Source of the DNA: an uncultured Sphingomonas sp.
GTDB taxonomy: Bacteria > Pseudomonadota > Alphaproteobacteria > Sphingomonadales > Sphingomonadaceae
Assembly (NCBI GenBank): GCA_913776045.1
Contig: CAJYOI010000038.1
Span: 1 to 64,000, forward strand
Direction of reading: 5' to 3'
Length of the DNA stretch: 64,000 nt
This document shows positions 61,751 to 64,000 of the stretch, in pieces (positions within the stretch are counted from its first letter, which is position 1; every line of letters starts with the position of its first letter). The translations under genes were made by a program, and so were the position numbers. The notes beneath the pieces are model-generated. The model ran no database searches. It was given only the letters and a program-made list of their open reading frames with translations, and was not told where the DNA came from.

Positions 61751-62443
61751 TCAGATCAGCCCCTGTGCCCTCAAACTCGTATGCCCGCCGCGCGCCATCA
61801 CGATGTGGTCATGCAGCGCGATGTTCAGCGGTTTCAGCGCCGCGGCGACTTGGCGCGTGATGTCGATGTCCGCCTTGCTTGGCGACGCGTCGCCCGAGGG
61901 ATGGTTGTGGACCAGGATAACCGCCGCCGAGCCCAATTGCAGCGCCCGCCGCACGATCTCGCGGGCGTAAACAGGTGCCTCGTCGACCGTCCCCTCGTTC
62001 ATCACTTCCTCGCGGATCAGCCGGTTGCGGCTGTCGAGATGGAGGACGCGCACCCGTTCGGTCTGGTGATGCGCCATGTCGGCGCGCAGGTAATCGAGCA
62101 GCGCCTGCCAATTGCTCAGCACCGGCTGCGCGCTCGTTTCGGTCTTGAGCAGGCGCAGCGCGACGCCGTGCGCGGCCTTGATCGCCGCAACCGATGTCTC
62201 GCCCATGCCCTTGATCCGCGCGAGATCTTCGGGCGCCGCGGTCATCACGCCCGACAGGCCGCCGAATTCGCGCAGCAGTGCCTTGGCCAGCGGCTTGGTG
62301 TCGCGCCTCGGGATAGCGAGCGCGAGAAGATATTCGAGCAGTTCGTAATCTTGGAGCGCCGCCGCCCCGCCGATGAAAAGCCGTTCGCGCAATCGGGCGC
62401 GGTGGCCGGCGGCATCTTCGCTCACGGTTGCAGGAACGCTCAT
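61751..62443 (-). CDS. radC: RadC family JAMM-domain protein
   Basis: A 230-residue protein with an N-terminal helix-hairpin-helix part (IKGMGETSVAAIKAA, about 75) and the RadC metalloprotease-like domain with the zinc motif in VILVHNHPSGDASPSKADID (about 165-185). Its real activity is unsettled; the older DNA-repair role is doubtful. Length is standard. It is divergent from the YdbH-like gene. Confidence 0.93.
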   Translation of the reverse strand: MSVPATVSEDAAGHRARLRERLFIGGAAALQDYELLEYLLALAIPRRDTKPLAKALLREFGGLSGVMTAAPEDLARIKGMGETSVAAIKAAHGVALRLLKTETSAQPVLSNWQALLDYLRADMAHHQTERVRVLHLDSRNRLIREEVMNEGTVDEAPVYAREIVRRALQLGSAAVILVHNHPSGDASPSKADIDITRQVAAALKPLNIALHDHIVMARGGHTSLRAQGLI

Positions 62444-62505
62444 CTGCGACCAAAGTTAAGCGAGGGCGTGGTCGCGATGCAACCGGGCGTCATTGGGAGT
62501 AGTGC

Positions 62506-64000
62506 GTGACGGCGGACGCCGCGGAGACGGGACCGGAGCAGCGGCGGCAGCGCTGGCACCAGCGCAAGCGTTGGCGCACGCTCATCGCGCTGCTGATCGT
62601 CTTTGCGGTCGCGATCGCAGCGCTGTGGCACCAGCGGCGCAGCGTCGCGACCGGCTTCATCGACGACGAACTCGCAAAGCGCGGCGTTCCGGCGCGCTAC
62701 ACGGTCGCCGACATCGGTTTTGCCCGCCAGCGGCTGACCAACGTCGTTATCGGCGACCCCCGCGATCCCGATCTGGTGGCCGACTGGGTCGTCGTCCGTA
62801 CCCGAATTCGCGGGAGCGGGCCGGAGGTCACCGGGATCGACGCCGGTCACGTTCGATTGCGTGCGCGGTGGCAGGACGGCGCTTTGTCGCTGGGCGCGAT
62901 CGACAAACTGCTGCCGAAGGGCGAGGGCGATGCACCCTTCGCGCTGCCGAAGCTCACCGCGGACATCGCCGACGCGCGCATACGGTTGGAACTGCCCGAC
63001 AGTGTCGTCGGCTTGAAGCTGAGCGGCGCCGGGCGGCTCGACGACGGCTTCACTGGTCGACTGGCGCTGGTCAGCGATCGCCAGACGGTGTCGGGGTGCG
63101 CCGCGGCCGGGATCGGCGGGGCCTTCGCCCTCAAAATCGCGCGCCAGCGGCCGAGCCTCAGCGGCCCGGTGCGGGCAGCGGTCGTACGATGCGGCGATGC
63201 CGTCGTCCGGGCGCTGGGGGCCGACATCGACGTGACGCTCGGCGAGGCGCTCGACCGCTGGACCGGTAAGGTCGCGGCAGTTGCCAAGAGCGCCGGGGCG
63301 CCGGGGCTTGCCACCGGACCATTGTCGGCGACGATCGCGTTCGACGGCACGGCGCAGGGGACGGCGGGCGATCTGCGCCTGACCGCCGACACTGCGGCGA
63401 TGGCGAAAGGGCGTGTAGCGCGGGCCGAGCTAGCGGGCCGCTATCGCCTCGCGCCGGCGGGACTCGAATTTGCCGGCGATGCGCGGATCGCCAAGGCGCG
63501 GGCGGCGGACCCGTTGGTTCGGCAGATCGCGGCGCTTGGACAGAGTGCCGCACGTACGCCGGTCGGGCCGCTGGCGGCGGCGCTGGCCAAGGCCGGCGCG
63601 GCGGCGGCGCGCGATGTCTCGGGCAGCGCGCGGATCGAGGCGGTCCAGCGCGGCGATGCCCGCGCCGTGCGCGTGACCGACCTGACCCTGCGATCGGCCA
63701 GCGGTGCGGTCGCGACGGTCAGCGGTGATCCGATACGGTTCGGCGCGGTCGAGGTCGGCGGACAGATTGCAGTGCGTGGCGGCGGTCTGCCGGCGGCCGC
63801 GGTCGCGCTGCGCCGCGCCGGTGGCGGACTGGCCGGTCGGGCGGTGGTCGAGCCCTATGTCGTGAACGACGCGCGCCTGGCGCTGAAGCCCGTCGTCTTC
63901 CAGGTGGTCGACGGCGCGGTGACGCGGATTGTCACGCAGGCGACGCTGTCGGGCCCGATCCCCGACGGTCGTATCGACGGTGTGCAGATGCCGATCGACG
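62506..64000 (+). CDS. YdbH-like intermembrane transport protein (partial, runs off the window)
   Basis: A frame open from GTG at 62506 to the window end (498 codons). It has one membrane segment near the start (about 24-42, LIALLIVFAVAIAAL), then a long repetitive beta-strand region of the AsmA/YdbH type: IGDPRDPDLVADWVVV, LRLTADTAAMAKGRV, and alternating hydrophobic strands. YdbH helps carry phospholipid between the membranes with TamB and YhdP. GGGAG precedes the start. In relatives a YnbE-like lipoprotein and YdbL follow, which would lie beyond 64000. Confidence 0.7.
   Translation, partial: MTADAAETGPEQRRQRWHQRKRWRTLIALLIVFAVAIAALWHQRRSVATGFIDDELAKRGVPARYTVADIGFARQRLTNVVIGDPRDPDLVADWVVVRTRIRGSGPEVTGIDAGHVRLRARWQDGALSLGAIDKLLPKGEGDAPFALPKLTADIADARIRLELPDSVVGLKLSGAGRLDDGFTGRLALVSDRQTVSGCAAAGIGGAFALKIARQRPSLSGPVRAAVVRCGDAVVRALGADIDVTLGEALDRWTGKVAAVAKSAGAPGLATGPLSATIAFDGTAQGTAGDLRLTADTAAMAKGRVARAELAGRYRLAPAGLEFAGDARIAKARAADPLVRQIAALGQSAARTPVGPLAAALAKAGAAAARDVSGSARIEAVQRGDARAVRVTDLTLRSASGAVATVSGDPIRFGAVEVGGQIAVRGGGLPAAAVALRRAGGGLAGRAVVEPYVVNDARLALKPVVFQVVDGAVTRIVTQATLSGPIPDGRIDGVQMPID

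Overview
The window reads as chromosomal DNA of a GC-rich alphaproteobacterium, most likely a Sphingomonas-like member of the Sphingomonadaceae. The evidence is high GC with GTG/TTG starts, many 4-base stop/start overlaps, a RegB/RegA redox pair, a ubiquinol-cytochrome c chaperone next to a YceD-like (DUF177) gene, ergothioneine genes, large TonB-dependent receptors beside glycoside hydrolases, and many short palindromic repeats between genes. The genus is inference. I recognised no tRNA, rRNA, CRISPR array, insertion sequence or prophage.

Layout. 1-268: a perfect inverted duplication of the 3' end of aconitase, cut by the window edge. 164-9.5 kb: housekeeping and signalling genes (acnA, a CHASE2-EAL phosphodiesterase, a 31-codon mini-gene with its own promoter and terminator, sodC, thpR, a Bax-inhibitor-1 protein and small hypotheticals). 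9.5-18.8 kb: an NfrB-like glycosyltransferase coupled to a beta-barrel-like protein, bamE, the UQCC/DUF177/membrane-protein trio, a short Mfd-like helicase, and a Crp/Fnr regulator behind a perfect FNR-type box. 18.9-25.1 kb: a partly decayed glycan-utilisation locus with a broken TonB receptor, a GH20/GH3 deletion-fusion ORF, intact GH125 and GH92 mannosidases, and a frameshifted last gene. 25-34.6 kb: a DUF1176 protein, gluQRS carrying an in-frame repeat, a HIG1 protein with cobalamin adenosyltransferase, egtBD, and an L-fucose oxidative catabolism cluster.

34.7-43 kb: an MFS transporter, then one tightly coupled unit cyoABCD-surf1-regB-regA that joins quinol oxidase to its likely redox regulators. 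43-47.2 kb: a miniature inverted-repeat element, then a TonB receptor coupled to a beta-propeller phytase. 47.4-52.3 kb: a pectin (rhamnogalacturonan I) unit of PL26-like lyase, CE12-like acetylesterase and an alpha/beta esterase. 52.3-64 kb: PAP2 phosphatase, galE, msrA, a small lipoprotein, a Sua5/TsaC protein (also with an in-frame repeat), an acyl-CoA dehydrogenase, an ABC exporter, PHB depolymerase, OsmC, radC and a truncated YdbH-like protein.

The main points of interest are the duplicated aconitase end, the orphan 31-aa mini-gene, palindromic repeats tolerated inside two tRNA-modification genes, the catalytically gutted GH20/GH3 fusion kept open inside a coupled operon, and the FNR-type box placed so that it may control the Crp/Fnr regulator and its DUF6894-like partner.
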